From positions 1-64,000 of the forward strand of contig JARIBS010000126.1 of the NCBI GenBank assembly GCA_029257385.1: a DNA stretch of 64,000 bases, given 5' to 3'. The notes beneath the pieces are model-generated. The model ran no database searches and was not told the origin of the DNA. It saw nothing but the letters and a program-made list of their open reading frames with translations. Below are positions 40,618-48,914 of this stretch, piece after piece. The DNA is from Thiorhodococcus sp. GTDB lineage: Bacteria; Pseudomonadota; Gammaproteobacteria; Chromatiales; Chromatiaceae. Within the stretch, counting starts at the first letter, position 1, and each line of letters opens with the position of its first letter. The position numbers were made by a program, and so were the translations under genes.

Positions 40618-41202
40618 TCAGCGCCGATGCATGAGGGCGACCGTGAAATCGTCTGGAAGATAGTCGTCAGCGATTGCCATCTCGGCCTCGAGATGACGCG
40701 TCCAGTCGCGAACCTCCTCTGGCATGCACAAATTGTAGCTGTGCGGTGCGTCGCGTCCCAACAGCAGATTGAACACGAAGCCCTCGGTCGAGGCCATGAA
40801 ACAGCGCTCGATGAACGCTTGTGTCTCTTCCCGGGTCAGGGTGTTCATGGCCCCGCTGCAGACGTAGAAGTCAGCCGGGGGCAGGGCTTCACTCAGGACA
40901 TCCAGAAGCAGGATCTCGCAACCGGTGCGAACTTGGGCCGCTTCGACCATAGGCTCGACCACATCGAGACCGAGATAGCGTTTGGGGCGCTCTCCACGGG
41001 TGTCGAGAAAGCGGTAGAAATCCCCGAGCCCACAACCCGCGTCGACGAGGGTCAGCGCTGAGAGATCGTCCGGAAGAAAGCGCCGCAGCGCCTCGAAACG
41101 CACGAGCTGGCTATCGGCAGAAGTCCACTGCACACCCTTGGCCGTGTGGCCGTAGTTCTCAAGGGAGTAACGGTAGAAGCGGTTGGTATCGACTCTGGGC
41201 AT
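40618..41202 (-). CDS. Class I SAM-dependent methyltransferase
   Basis: 194 residues from the ATG at 41202 ([18 protein letters not shown]); a start at 41265 would add a low-quality extension. The SAM loop is [17 protein letters not shown], then [15 protein letters not shown] (acidic ribose contact) and [17 protein letters not shown]. The substrate is unknown. It follows the truncated dinB on the same strand. Confidence 0.8.
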   Translation of the reverse strand: MPRVDTNRFYRYSLENYGHTAKGVQWTSADSQLVRFEALRRFLPDDLSALTLVDAGCGLGDFYRFLDTRGERPKRYLGLDVVEPMVEAAQVRTGCEILLLDVLSEALPPADFYVCSGAMNTLTREETQAFIERCFMASTEGFVFNLLLGRDAPHSYNLCMPEEVRDWTRHLEAEMAIADDYLPDDFTVALMHRR

Positions 41203-41430
41203 GGCAATGAGGCGTCGGAGCGGTAGTGTGGATGATGGACTGCGCCGCTGGGGCGCAGAGACCATGCCATGATAGTGGAAATCGCCTTATTGTTCTGCTT
41301 CTGGGTGATCTGGGCCTTTGGTTTCTCTCGCCCGAGATCATCATCGACCTGTTTCAGTCTTTGCCAAGCCAGTGGTAACAATCAGGCAACAGCGACCGTA
41401 ACGAAATTGGCGGACGTACCATGCCCTTAA

Positions 41431-42129
41431 TCAGAGATGACGTTTGCGAAACCGAATGAAGTAATTCTCACGAAGCTTGAGCGGCTCATCCACCAGCTCG
41501 AACCCCGCTTGCGTGACTTCGCTGATGACGGTACGGCGATCGGCCCGGACATGCTCAAGGATCCAGCTTGGACTGACACCCGGCTCGCGCCTGTAGTCGA
41601 TGATCGCAAGCACGCCACCGGGTGCCAGCGCTTCGCGGATGGAGGCGAGCATCGCGTGCGGATACTCAAAGTGGTGGTAGGTGTCAGAGAGAAAAATGAG
41701 ATCGACGCTAGCGGGCGCCAACTCGACGCTTTTCTGCTGGTTGATCACCGGCACCACATTCGTGAGTCCTTCGGCTCGTGCACGACGGCGGATCGAATCA
41801 ACGAAGGATTCCGAAACATCCACCGCGTAGACTTTTCCAGCCGGACCGACCGCCTCGGCAAAGCGCATCGTGAAGAGTCCGGTCCCAGCCCCAACATCGG
41901 CGATCCGCATTCCGGGACGAATCGAGAGTGCCTGCAGGATCTCGATGTGCCGTTCAAAGACCTCTCGGCCGCCGCGCTCGAAGGTGGCCTCCCAGCGCTT
42001 GGGATCGGCGCCATGGTAGTAGGTGTTGATCTCTGGATCGACCGCCCGAGTTTCGGCCGCAGCCAAGCATGGAATGAGGAGCAATAGCGCGACCAGCTCT
42101 GGACCGCAGATACGTCGAGTGATGGACAT
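41431..42129 (-). CDS. SAM-type methyltransferase with signal peptide
   Basis: 232 residues from the ATG at 42129, chosen for AGAGGTGA 8 bases upstream. Residues 1-25 form a signal peptide (ELVALLLLIPCLAAAETRA). The rest is a class I methyltransferase: GMRIADVGAGTGLFTMRFAE (SAM loop split), VYAVDVSESFVDSIRRRA, FLSDTYHHFEYPHAML and APGGVLAIIDYRRE. Export of a SAM-dependent enzyme is odd because SAM is cytosolic; the signal may act as a membrane anchor. Similar exported forms exist in other proteobacteria, as far as I recall. Confidence 0.8.
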   Translation of the reverse strand: MSITRRICGPELVALLLLIPCLAAAETRAVDPEINTYYHGADPKRWEATFERGGREVFERHIEILQALSIRPGMRIADVGAGTGLFTMRFAEAVGPAGKVYAVDVSESFVDSIRRRARAEGLTNVVPVINQQKSVELAPASVDLIFLSDTYHHFEYPHAMLASIREALAPGGVLAIIDYRREPGVSPSWILEHVRADRRTVISEVTQAGFELVDEPLKLRENYFIRFRKRHL

Positions 42130-42179
42130 TGGGCGTTCACCTCTGAAGTGTCGTGTCATCGGGGGCAGTATCTTCTGTC

Positions 42180-42392
42180 TCAGCCGAAGGACGCTTGCCG
42201 CAGACCTTCGCGAACCCATCTGCTGAAAGCGTCCTTCTGCCACGTCGACGAGCGCGGGATAGAGAGTAGGGCGAGTCCGCTGCTGTTGATAAAGGAGGTG
42301 GCGAAATCGATCTCCTTGGCGCGATGAATGGTATCAAGCAGGCGTGGCAGGAAGGGATCACGCGCGCCACTCATTGTCAGGTTATGGATCAA
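42180..42392 (-). pseudogene. HKD-family nuclease/helicase remnant
   Basis: 70 residues from a TTG at 42392: MIHNLTMSGARDPFLPRLLD and AKEIDFATSFINSSGLALL match the N-terminus of large phospholipase-D-like (HKD) nuclease plus SF2 helicase (DUF3427) proteins. Similarity then stops and the frame ends within 25 codons (WQKDAFSRWVREGLRQ). Either an internal deletion or a chance tail. The start overlaps the stop of the methyltransferase upstream, as in an operon. Confidence 0.6.
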
Positions 42393-42979
42393 GCGGATTT
42401 GCGCAGCAGTGTGTTGAGCCAGCGTTCTGCTTCGCGTCCCGGGCGTAGATCGCCCGTTGTCCAGGTTTTCTGGATGCTCAGTGCGCTCACCTGCTCAAGC
42501 AATTGCGCGAGACCCGTCTCGTCGAGGTTGGTGAAGCGCCGCCCATTGCGCTCACGCTCACAGCGCCCGTATTTGAACGAGGCGTAGAGCACGCCTGTAT
42601 GATTGAGCGCATTCGCCAAGCGCGAGAATGCGTCGGCCAATTCTGCCAGTGGGACATGCAGCAGGCTGGCGCAGGCCCAGATGGCATCAAAGTCGTCCTG
42701 CCAGTCGAGACCCTGAAACCGACGCACCTCGACCGGCTTGCCGAGGTGTCGCGAGGCGATCTCGGCCATGCGTGCAGAGGCATCGAATGCGCTGACCCGA
42801 TAGCCCAGGTCACGAAATGCTCGCGCATCACGCCCAGAGCCGCAACCGGCGTCCAGAATCCGCCCGCCGCTTGGGATGAGTGGCAGAAAATGCTCGTACA
42901 ACGGAGTCATATCGACGAGAAGCGTTTCGTCGACGAACTGCTTGGCATTCTGGTCGTAGTACAGTGTGCTGTTTTCCAT
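42389..42979 (-). CDS. TehB-like class I SAM methyltransferase
   Basis: 196 residues. It begins TLYYDQNAKQFVDETLLVDM, the SAM loop is RILDAGCGSGRDARAFRDLG, then VSAFDASARMAEIAS, FDAIWACASLLHVPLAEL and GVLYASFKYG, a family often labelled tellurite-resistance or small-molecule methyltransferase. Homologs are often next to HKD-nuclease/DUF3427 helicase genes, and such a gene remnant overlaps its 3' end here. Confidence 0.85.
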   Translation of the reverse strand: MENSTLYYDQNAKQFVDETLLVDMTPLYEHFLPLIPSGGRILDAGCGSGRDARAFRDLGYRVSAFDASARMAEIASRHLGKPVEVRRFQGLDWQDDFDAIWACASLLHVPLAELADAFSRLANALNHTGVLYASFKYGRCERERNGRRFTNLDETGLAQLLEQVSALSIQKTWTTGDLRPGREAERWLNTLLRKSA

Positions 42980-43055
42980 GTGGCGATATTCTAACGCGCG
43001 GCTGGGTGGGTATGGACGTAGACGCTACGCCACAGGTTCAGAAAGGGCTTCATGT

Positions 43056-43781
43056 ATGATGGATTTGTACACGCTTTTATTCCCGATCGCGCGGGTGGCG
43101 CTTGAGCTGCTCGTGTGGGTGTTTGCAGCACTGCTGGTCCTGCTCGCTTTCAAGCGTCTGCGACCCAGGATGCGCGGGGCGCTTGGCGAGGCGCGCATTG
43201 GCCGGATGCTCAAGCGGCTCTTTCCCGCCGTGCGCCATGACGTGATCCTACCGGATGGCCGTGGTGGCTGGACGCAGATCGACCATCTGGTGCTGACGCC
43301 GGCGGGTCTGCTGGTGGTGGAGTCGAAGAACTTTCAGGGGTCGATACTGGGGCGGAAAGAAGAGGCGACTTGGACGCAGGTACTCGGTCGTCAGCGCTTC
43401 TCCTTTCAGAATCCATTGCGTCAGAACTACGCCCATGTCCAGGCGGTCAAGGCGCTCAGACTGGGCGTCCCGGTGCTTGAGCGCGTGGTCTTCACGAATA
43501 CGGCGCGGTTTCCCAAAGGGCTGCCGGAGGGTGTCTCGCGCTTGGCTACGCTCGCCAAAGACCTGAAGCCATATCGCGCGGGTGTCGTGTCAAAGGCTTT
43601 GCAACAGGCTTGGCAGCGGCTGGACGGGCAAGTGCGTACCGACCGTGCCACGCGGCGAGCGCACCGGGCTGGGTTGGAGCGGCGCTTCGGTGCTGACGGG
43701 CGAGCATCCCCGATGCTCTTGCTGTTGGCTGCCGCCGCCGTCCTGGCGGGTGGTTTGTGGCTGACAGCATATCCGCTCTGA
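43056..43781 (+). CDS. Membrane-anchored NERD-domain protein
   Basis: 241 residues from adjacent ATGs at 43056/43059. An N-terminal membrane helix (about 8-32) precedes the NERD (nuclease-related) domain: GALGEARIGRMLKRLFP, TQIDHLVLTPAGLLVVESKN and FQNPLRQNYAHVQAV. The D...ExK residues (IDH, VESK) match the PD-(D/E)xK nuclease core. A second helix is at the C-terminus (LLLLAAAAVLAGGLWL). The function is unproven; predicted nuclease-like, facing the cytoplasm. Confidence 0.85.
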   Translation: MMDLYTLLFPIARVALELLVWVFAALLVLLAFKRLRPRMRGALGEARIGRMLKRLFPAVRHDVILPDGRGGWTQIDHLVLTPAGLLVVESKNFQGSILGRKEEATWTQVLGRQRFSFQNPLRQNYAHVQAVKALRLGVPVLERVVFTNTARFPKGLPEGVSRLATLAKDLKPYRAGVVSKALQQAWQRLDGQVRTDRATRRAHRAGLERRFGADGRASPMLLLLAAAAVLAGGLWLTAYPL

Positions 43782-43978
43782 CCGGAGGCCGCCCAGCTCA
43801 AACCGTCAGCGCTTTCGACTGCGTCGACCCTATACGAATAGATCTGCAAAATCTGGACTTTAGAGCCAGATAAACTCATCATCAATCCAATTGACCAAAC
43901 GCCGGTACCAAACACCTAAACCGCGCGCAAGATCGGTCGCGGCTGCGGTGACTTTCGCCAGCCATAGAGGAGATTGTC

Positions 43979-44437
43979 ATGTTGCAGATCCACTCGATTC
44001 GGATCGCGGCCGTTGCCGCTCTCGGCGTACTTTTGGTTCTGTGGGGCGGCGCTTGGGCGCAGCAGGAGCCCAAGGCGGGTGCGTCGGCGTTCGAGGTCCG
44101 GGTGCTGGAGGCGCAGGTGCCTCCCGAGCAGGGGGAGCGCTACGAGGTACTCTACCGCATGGAGGTCATCTCGGTGCTGCGCTCCACGTCCGGGGTCAAG
44201 CCGGGCGAGACCATCGTCGTGCGCTCCTACGCCTCGAGTCAGGAGAACCCGAACAGTGGCGATGCAGGACCAAAGGCTCCAGCCCTCTTGGCCCAGGGTT
44301 GGATGGGGATCGCCTATCTCAACCCCGATCCCAAGGCCAGCGGACCCGATGCGCGCCAGCAGTTCATCATTGCTGCAAACGGCGACAGCTTCGAGGACAT
44401 CCCGCAAGGCCCACCCTCACTAAGATGGACCGAGTAG
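43979..44437 (+). CDS. Secreted hypothetical protein
   Basis: 152 residues with a clear signal peptide (1-27, AAVAALGVLLVLWGGAWAQ) and a ribosome site (AGAGGAG) before the ATG. The mature part reads FEVRVLEAQVPPEQGERYEV and VSVLRSTSGVKPGETIVVRS, suggesting a small beta-rich domain of the type that carries a promise-like protein contact; I recognise no family. No cysteines are in the mature part. Probably periplasmic. Confidence 0.7.
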   Translation: MLQIHSIRIAAVAALGVLLVLWGGAWAQQEPKAGASAFEVRVLEAQVPPEQGERYEVLYRMEVISVLRSTSGVKPGETIVVRSYASSQENPNSGDAGPKAPALLAQGWMGIAYLNPDPKASGPDARQQFIIAANGDSFEDIPQGPPSLRWTE

Positions 44438-44544
44438 GCTAAGGAGGCGCAGATTCCGCGAGGATCACCGTGTGCTTCGGATTAGCTGTCTTGCTTTAAT
44501 TAAGCCTCCTCATGCTGGGTTTACGTGGTTTTGATAAGCGGTAG

Positions 44545-44973
<429 letters not shown>

Positions 44974-44977
44974 TCCG

Positions 44978-45001
44978 TTCTGCGCGCGCCAGCGCGCAGA
45001 A
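44978..45001. terminator. Hairpin between glnB and bamD
   Basis: TTCTGCGCGC and GCGCGCAGAA form a perfect 10-bp stem around GCCA, in the 43-base gap between two convergent genes. No long T-tract follows, so efficiency is uncertain. Confidence 0.65.
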
Positions 45002-45016
45002 TGCGAGTGGAGGGCG

Positions 45017-45844
45017 TCAATTCTCGTCGAGCTTGAGATAGCCCCAGAGCTTGCGGGCTAAACTGACTTTCTCGGGCCGCGGCTCGTCGGCGATGAATCG
45101 CCCGGCTTGACGATTGACCTCGAGCACACGCGTGGCGTCTGCGGCGAGGTCATCTTTACCGAGCGCCCGGTAGGCATCGGCAAGCACCTCAAGTGCGTCG
45201 GCGACCGCACTGGTGCGCTGATAGTGCTCGATGACGAAGTTCGCCCGGTTGGCCGCCGCCACGTAGGCGCCTCGCTTCATATAGTAGCGTGCGACATTGA
45301 CCTCATTCTTGGCGAGATTGTTGCGCAAATAAAGCATTCTTTGACGCGCGTCTTGGGCGTATTTGCTGTCTGGAAAACGCGCGACCAGCGCCGAGAAATC
45401 GGTGAAGGCGTCGAGTGCCGATCCGGGATCGCGCTGGGAGGCGTCCATTGGGATGAAACGGTCAAGGAAGCCCACGCTGCGGTTGTAGTTGACGATGCCC
45501 TTGAGGTAGTAGGCGTAATCGACGTAGGGATTCTGCGGGTAGAGCTTGATGAAGCGATCAGCTGCGGCGATGGCGTCCTCGGGTTCCTCGGCGCGATAAT
45601 GCGCATAGGCGGCGTCGAGCTGAGACTGCATGGCGTAACGCCCGAATGGATAGCGAGCCTCGAGCTTTTGATACAGTTCGACGGCGCGGGTGTAGTTGCC
45701 GGAGTCGAGCTCGGAGGCCGCCTCGGAATACAGCTTGGATGCGCTCCAGCCCTCGGTGGGGTCGATTTCTTTGCCGAAGATTCCGCATCCAGCGAGCGCG
45801 GCGGCGAGCAGCAGCACGGGTAATCGTGTTAACGTTCGTGACAT
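45017..45844 (-). CDS. bamD: Outer membrane assembly lipoprotein BamD
   Basis: 275 residues from the ATG at 45844 (an in-frame start at 45877 is less likely). Lipoprotein signal LLLAAALAGC with lipid-modified Cys20. TPR-like repeats follow: SGNYTRAVELYQKLEARYPF, PEDAIAAADRFIKLYP, SKYAQDARQRMLYLRNNLA. It is an essential part of the BAM complex that folds outer-membrane beta-barrels. Divergent from rluD as in E. coli and relatives. Confidence 0.95.
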   Translation of the reverse strand: MSRTLTRLPVLLLAAALAGCGIFGKEIDPTEGWSASKLYSEAASELDSGNYTRAVELYQKLEARYPFGRYAMQSQLDAAYAHYRAEEPEDAIAAADRFIKLYPQNPYVDYAYYLKGIVNYNRSVGFLDRFIPMDASQRDPGSALDAFTDFSALVARFPDSKYAQDARQRMLYLRNNLAKNEVNVARYYMKRGAYVAAANRANFVIEHYQRTSAVADALEVLADAYRALGKDDLAADATRVLEVNRQAGRFIADEPRPEKVSLARKLWGYLKLDEN

Positions 45845-45984
45845 CTTGAATGGGTACCTTTTGCAAATCCATTCCATTATATACCCGAAAGCGGCCTCGG
45901 TGGCTTATGGCTGACGGTTGACCAACCTGAATACGTGCTCGATTAAAGTCGACCCGGACGGCGAGGCCCCTCGCTGAGGAACTG

Positions 45985-46965
45985 ATGAGTGCTTCTCCCG
46001 CAACGACCGTGCACCGGTCTCTCGTCGTCGATGCAGCACTCGCTGGCAGCCGACTCGATCAGGCGTTGGCCGTGCTTTTGCCCGAGTTCTCGCGCAGCCG
46101 TCTGCAGCACTGGATCGAAGCCGGTCAGGTGCTGGTCGACGAGCAGGTCAGTCGCTGCCGCGACAAGGTCTGGGGCGGCGAGGCCATTCGTGTTGACGCA
46201 GAGTTAGCTCTCGACCATGGCTGTCTTGCTCAGAACATCGCGCTGCATCCGCTCTTTGAGGATGAGCATCTGCTTGTGCTCGATAAGCCCGCTGGCTTGG
46301 TAGTGCATCCAGCGGCGGGAAATCCAGACGGCACGCTACAGAATGCCTTGCTGCATCACGCTCCGGCGCTGGCGGCAATTCCGCGTGCTGGTATTGTGCA
46401 TCGCCTCGACAAGGACACCAGCGGAGTGCTGGTCGTGGCCAAGACGCTGCGTGCCCACAAGTCGCTCGTCGAGCAGCTTCAAGCACGCAGCGTTCATCGC
46501 CAATACCGTGCGCTGGTCATCGGCCATCTGGTCGCGGGAGGCCGTGTGGACGCCCCGGTCGGGCGTCATCCCACGCATCGCACCAAAATGGCGGTCGTCG
46601 CCAACGGGCGTGCATCGGTGACGCATTATCGGATACTGGAAGTCTACCCTGGCCATACGCTGCTGGCGGTGCAGTTGGAAACTGGACGCACGCACCAGAT
46701 CCGCGTGCATATGGCCCACCTCCATCATCCGCTGGTCGGAGACCGCGTCTATGGCGGGCGTCCGCGTCCGCCGCGCGGCTGTCAGGTGGAGCTGACCACA
46801 GCCTTACAGCAATTTCCGCGTCAGGCGCTGCATGCGATCGGTCTGGGTCTGATCCACCCCGAAAGCGGCGTCGAGATGCACTGGGAGGCGCCGATGCCCG
46901 CAGACATCAATGCCCTACTGGGTCTGTTTCGACGGGAGGCTGGCGGTGGAGCTGATTCTGCCTGA
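45985..46965 (+). CDS. rluD: 23S rRNA pseudouridine synthase RluD
   Basis: 326 residues. The N-terminal S4 domain (about 20-75, SRSRLQHWIEAGQVLVD) and the catalytic Asp142 in HRLDKDTSGVLVVAKT identify the RluA/RluD family; genomic position (divergent from bamD, overlapping pgeF) points to RluD, which makes pseudouridines 1911/1915/1917 in helix 69. Confidence 0.94.
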   Translation: MSASPATTVHRSLVVDAALAGSRLDQALAVLLPEFSRSRLQHWIEAGQVLVDEQVSRCRDKVWGGEAIRVDAELALDHGCLAQNIALHPLFEDEHLLVLDKPAGLVVHPAAGNPDGTLQNALLHHAPALAAIPRAGIVHRLDKDTSGVLVVAKTLRAHKSLVEQLQARSVHRQYRALVIGHLVAGGRVDAPVGRHPTHRTKMAVVANGRASVTHYRILEVYPGHTLLAVQLETGRTHQIRVHMAHLHHPLVGDRVYGGRPRPPRGCQVELTTALQQFPRQALHAIGLGLIHPESGVEMHWEAPMPADINALLGLFRREAGGGADSA

Positions 46966-47698
46966 CTGGCCCGCACCGCAGCGCGTTAGGGCCTGCTCCA
47001 CCACGCGCCTGGGCGGTGTGAGTGCCGGGGTCTACGCCAGCCTTAATCTGGGCGATCATGTCGGCGATGATCCCGCGCACGTCGCGCGCAATCGTGCGCT
47101 GCTGGGTGAGTCGTTGGGGCTGGCGGCAGCACCCATCTGGCTGCGACAAGTGCATGGGTGCAAGATTCTCGCAGCCGATGCGCCGTCACTGGAGCGCACA
47201 GGCGATGGTGCGCTTGCCACTTCAGCGGGGGCGGTCTGTGTTGTCATGACCGCCGATTGTCTGCCGCTGCTGATCTGCGACGATCTTGGCACGCGGGTCG
47301 CCGCAGTCCATGCCGGCTGGCGCGGGCTGGCCGATGGGGTCATCGAGAGCGCCGTGGCGGCAATGGGCATCGCCGCAGAGCGCCTGCTCGTGTGGCTCGG
47401 GCCAGCCATCGGTCCAGATGCCTTTGAGGTCAGGGAGGATGTGCGTGCGCGGTTCCTTGCGCAGGATTCGGCCGCAACGGCGGCTTTTCGCCCGCGCGGC
47501 GACCGTTGGTTGGCCGATCTTGCTGGCTTGGCGAGACTGCGCTTGGCCAGACTCGGGGTGCGGCGCATCTACGGTGGCGGCATCTGCACCTTTTCACAGC
47601 CACGGCGTTTCTTTTCCTATCGACGCGACGGGGTGAGCGGGCGTATGGCAAGCCTGATTTGGTTGGCGCCGGATACCCATGCGTCCCAGACACTATAA
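46946..47698 (+). CDS. pgeF: Purine nucleoside phosphorylase / peptidoglycan editing factor PgeF (YfiH)
   Basis: 250 residues from a GTG at 46946 with GGGAGG 6 bases before it; the ATG at 46910 lies deeper inside rluD and lacks such a site. VRACSTTRLGGVSAGVYASL, VMTADCLPLLICD (Cys ligand) and VHAGWRGLADGVIE (His ligand) are the zinc-site motifs. Known roles: purine nucleoside phosphorolysis for related enzymes and correction of peptidoglycan precursors in E. coli. It overlaps rluD by 20 bases. Confidence 0.93.
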   Translation: MELILPDWPAPQRVRACSTTRLGGVSAGVYASLNLGDHVGDDPAHVARNRALLGESLGLAAAPIWLRQVHGCKILAADAPSLERTGDGALATSAGAVCVVMTADCLPLLICDDLGTRVAAVHAGWRGLADGVIESAVAAMGIAAERLLVWLGPAIGPDAFEVREDVRARFLAQDSAATAAFRPRGDRWLADLAGLARLRLARLGVRRIYGGGICTFSQPRRFFSYRRDGVSGRMASLIWLAPDTHASQTL

Positions 47699-47717
47699 AA
47701 CACGAGAGATCATCACT

Positions 47718-48239
47718 ATGTCTGATTGGAATCTATTGACCCTGGTCGGTGCCGATCAGCCTGGGATCGTGGCGCGAGTGACGCGAGTGCTCTGCCAGCT
47801 CGGCTGTCATCTGGGCGAGGCGTCGATGATCAGGCTCGGGAGTAATTTCACCATTATGCTGATGGTCAGCGGCACGCGTTCCGACGAGGAGGTGTTGTCT
47901 GCTCTCGCGCCTCTGGCCGAGGAGATGGGGCTGCGTATCCATCTGGCCCCCTCGCATGGCGGTCTACACCGTCATCTCACACCGAACTTTCAGGTGCGTG
48001 TCACGGGTGCTGATCGCGCCGGCATTGTGGCGGAGGTGACCGAGATCCTTGCCGAGCAAGGATTTAACGTCCTGGAACTCGAATCCGACGTGGCAGGCGA
48101 TCTGGCGCGCCCGGTCTATATCATGAACATCCAGGGTTACTGCGCGGCACCGCTCGAGACTCTGACGGATGCGCTGCGGACCTTAAACGACAGGGACGTC
48201 TCGGTTGATGTCTCTGCGGTCGACCTGCTGATTGGCTGA
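47718..48239 (+). CDS. gcvR: Tandem ACT-domain protein, GcvR-like
   Basis: 173 residues from the ATG at 47718. Two ACT domains: NLLTLVGADQPGIVARVTRV (about 5-75) and FQVRVTGADRAGIVAEVTEI (about 92-165). The length and layout match GcvR, a repressor partner in glycine cleavage control that binds GcvA. Whether it serves that role here is inferred, since GcvA is not in view. It lies 3 bases before def. Confidence 0.85.
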   Translation: MSDWNLLTLVGADQPGIVARVTRVLCQLGCHLGEASMIRLGSNFTIMLMVSGTRSDEEVLSALAPLAEEMGLRIHLAPSHGGLHRHLTPNFQVRVTGADRAGIVAEVTEILAEQGFNVLELESDVAGDLARPVYIMNIQGYCAAPLETLTDALRTLNDRDVSVDVSAVDLLIG

Positions 48240-48242
48240 CTC

Positions 48243-48746
48243 ATGGCGATTTTAAAAATCCTCACGCTCCCGGATCCGCAGCTCAAGCAGATGTCCGAGC
48301 CGGTCGAGACGTTCGATCAGGCGTTGCAAGCGTTCATCGCGGATCTGGAAGAGACGCGTCAGGCGGGTCCGGGTGCGGTTGGTATTGCCGCTGCGCAGGT
48401 CGGTCACTTCCAGCGCATCGTGATCCTTGATGTTTCAAACCGCCCCAAGACGCCAAATCATGGGTATTTGGTGCTGGTCAACCCAGAGATCGTTCATTGG
48501 GAGGGCTATGCGATGGGCCGGGAGGGTTGCCTGTCGGTGCCGGACTATACCGGCAACGTCATCCGTGCGACCCATATTCGGCTCAGGGCGCAGCGTCCTG
48601 ACGGTCAGGTGCAGGAGTATGAGATGGAAGGATTCGAGGCGCGTGCCGCCCAACACGAGATAGATCATCTCGACGGGCTGTTGTTCGTCGATCGGGTGGT
48701 TAGCAGACGTACCGATCTTTACCGCCGCAAGGTCTATCAGTCCTGA
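48243..48746 (+). CDS. def: Peptide deformylase
   Basis: 167 residues. The three motifs are present: GAVGIAAAQVG, EGCLSVP (metal ligand Cys96) and QHEIDHLDG (His138, Glu139, His142). It removes formyl from nascent proteins using Fe2+. It is not in the common def-fmt arrangement but follows gcvR, suggesting possibly a second deformylase; others may exist elsewhere in the genome. Confidence 0.93.
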   Translation: MAILKILTLPDPQLKQMSEPVETFDQALQAFIADLEETRQAGPGAVGIAAAQVGHFQRIVILDVSNRPKTPNHGYLVLVNPEIVHWEGYAMGREGCLSVPDYTGNVIRATHIRLRAQRPDGQVQEYEMEGFEARAAQHEIDHLDGLLFVDRVVSRRTDLYRRKVYQS

Positions 48747-48914
48747 AAACCCGCAGAGTTCCTGCAACAGTATAACCGCGTGCGCAAGCCTGATTCCGGC
48801 ATCTGCCGTGCGTCGAGCCTGTATCCGCGACCCTTATTTATAGAAACCACTGCCGGCAACTCTTGTCTTTGTAGAGGGCAGGAGCGAAATGTGGATGAAA
48901 TCGCAACATAGAGA

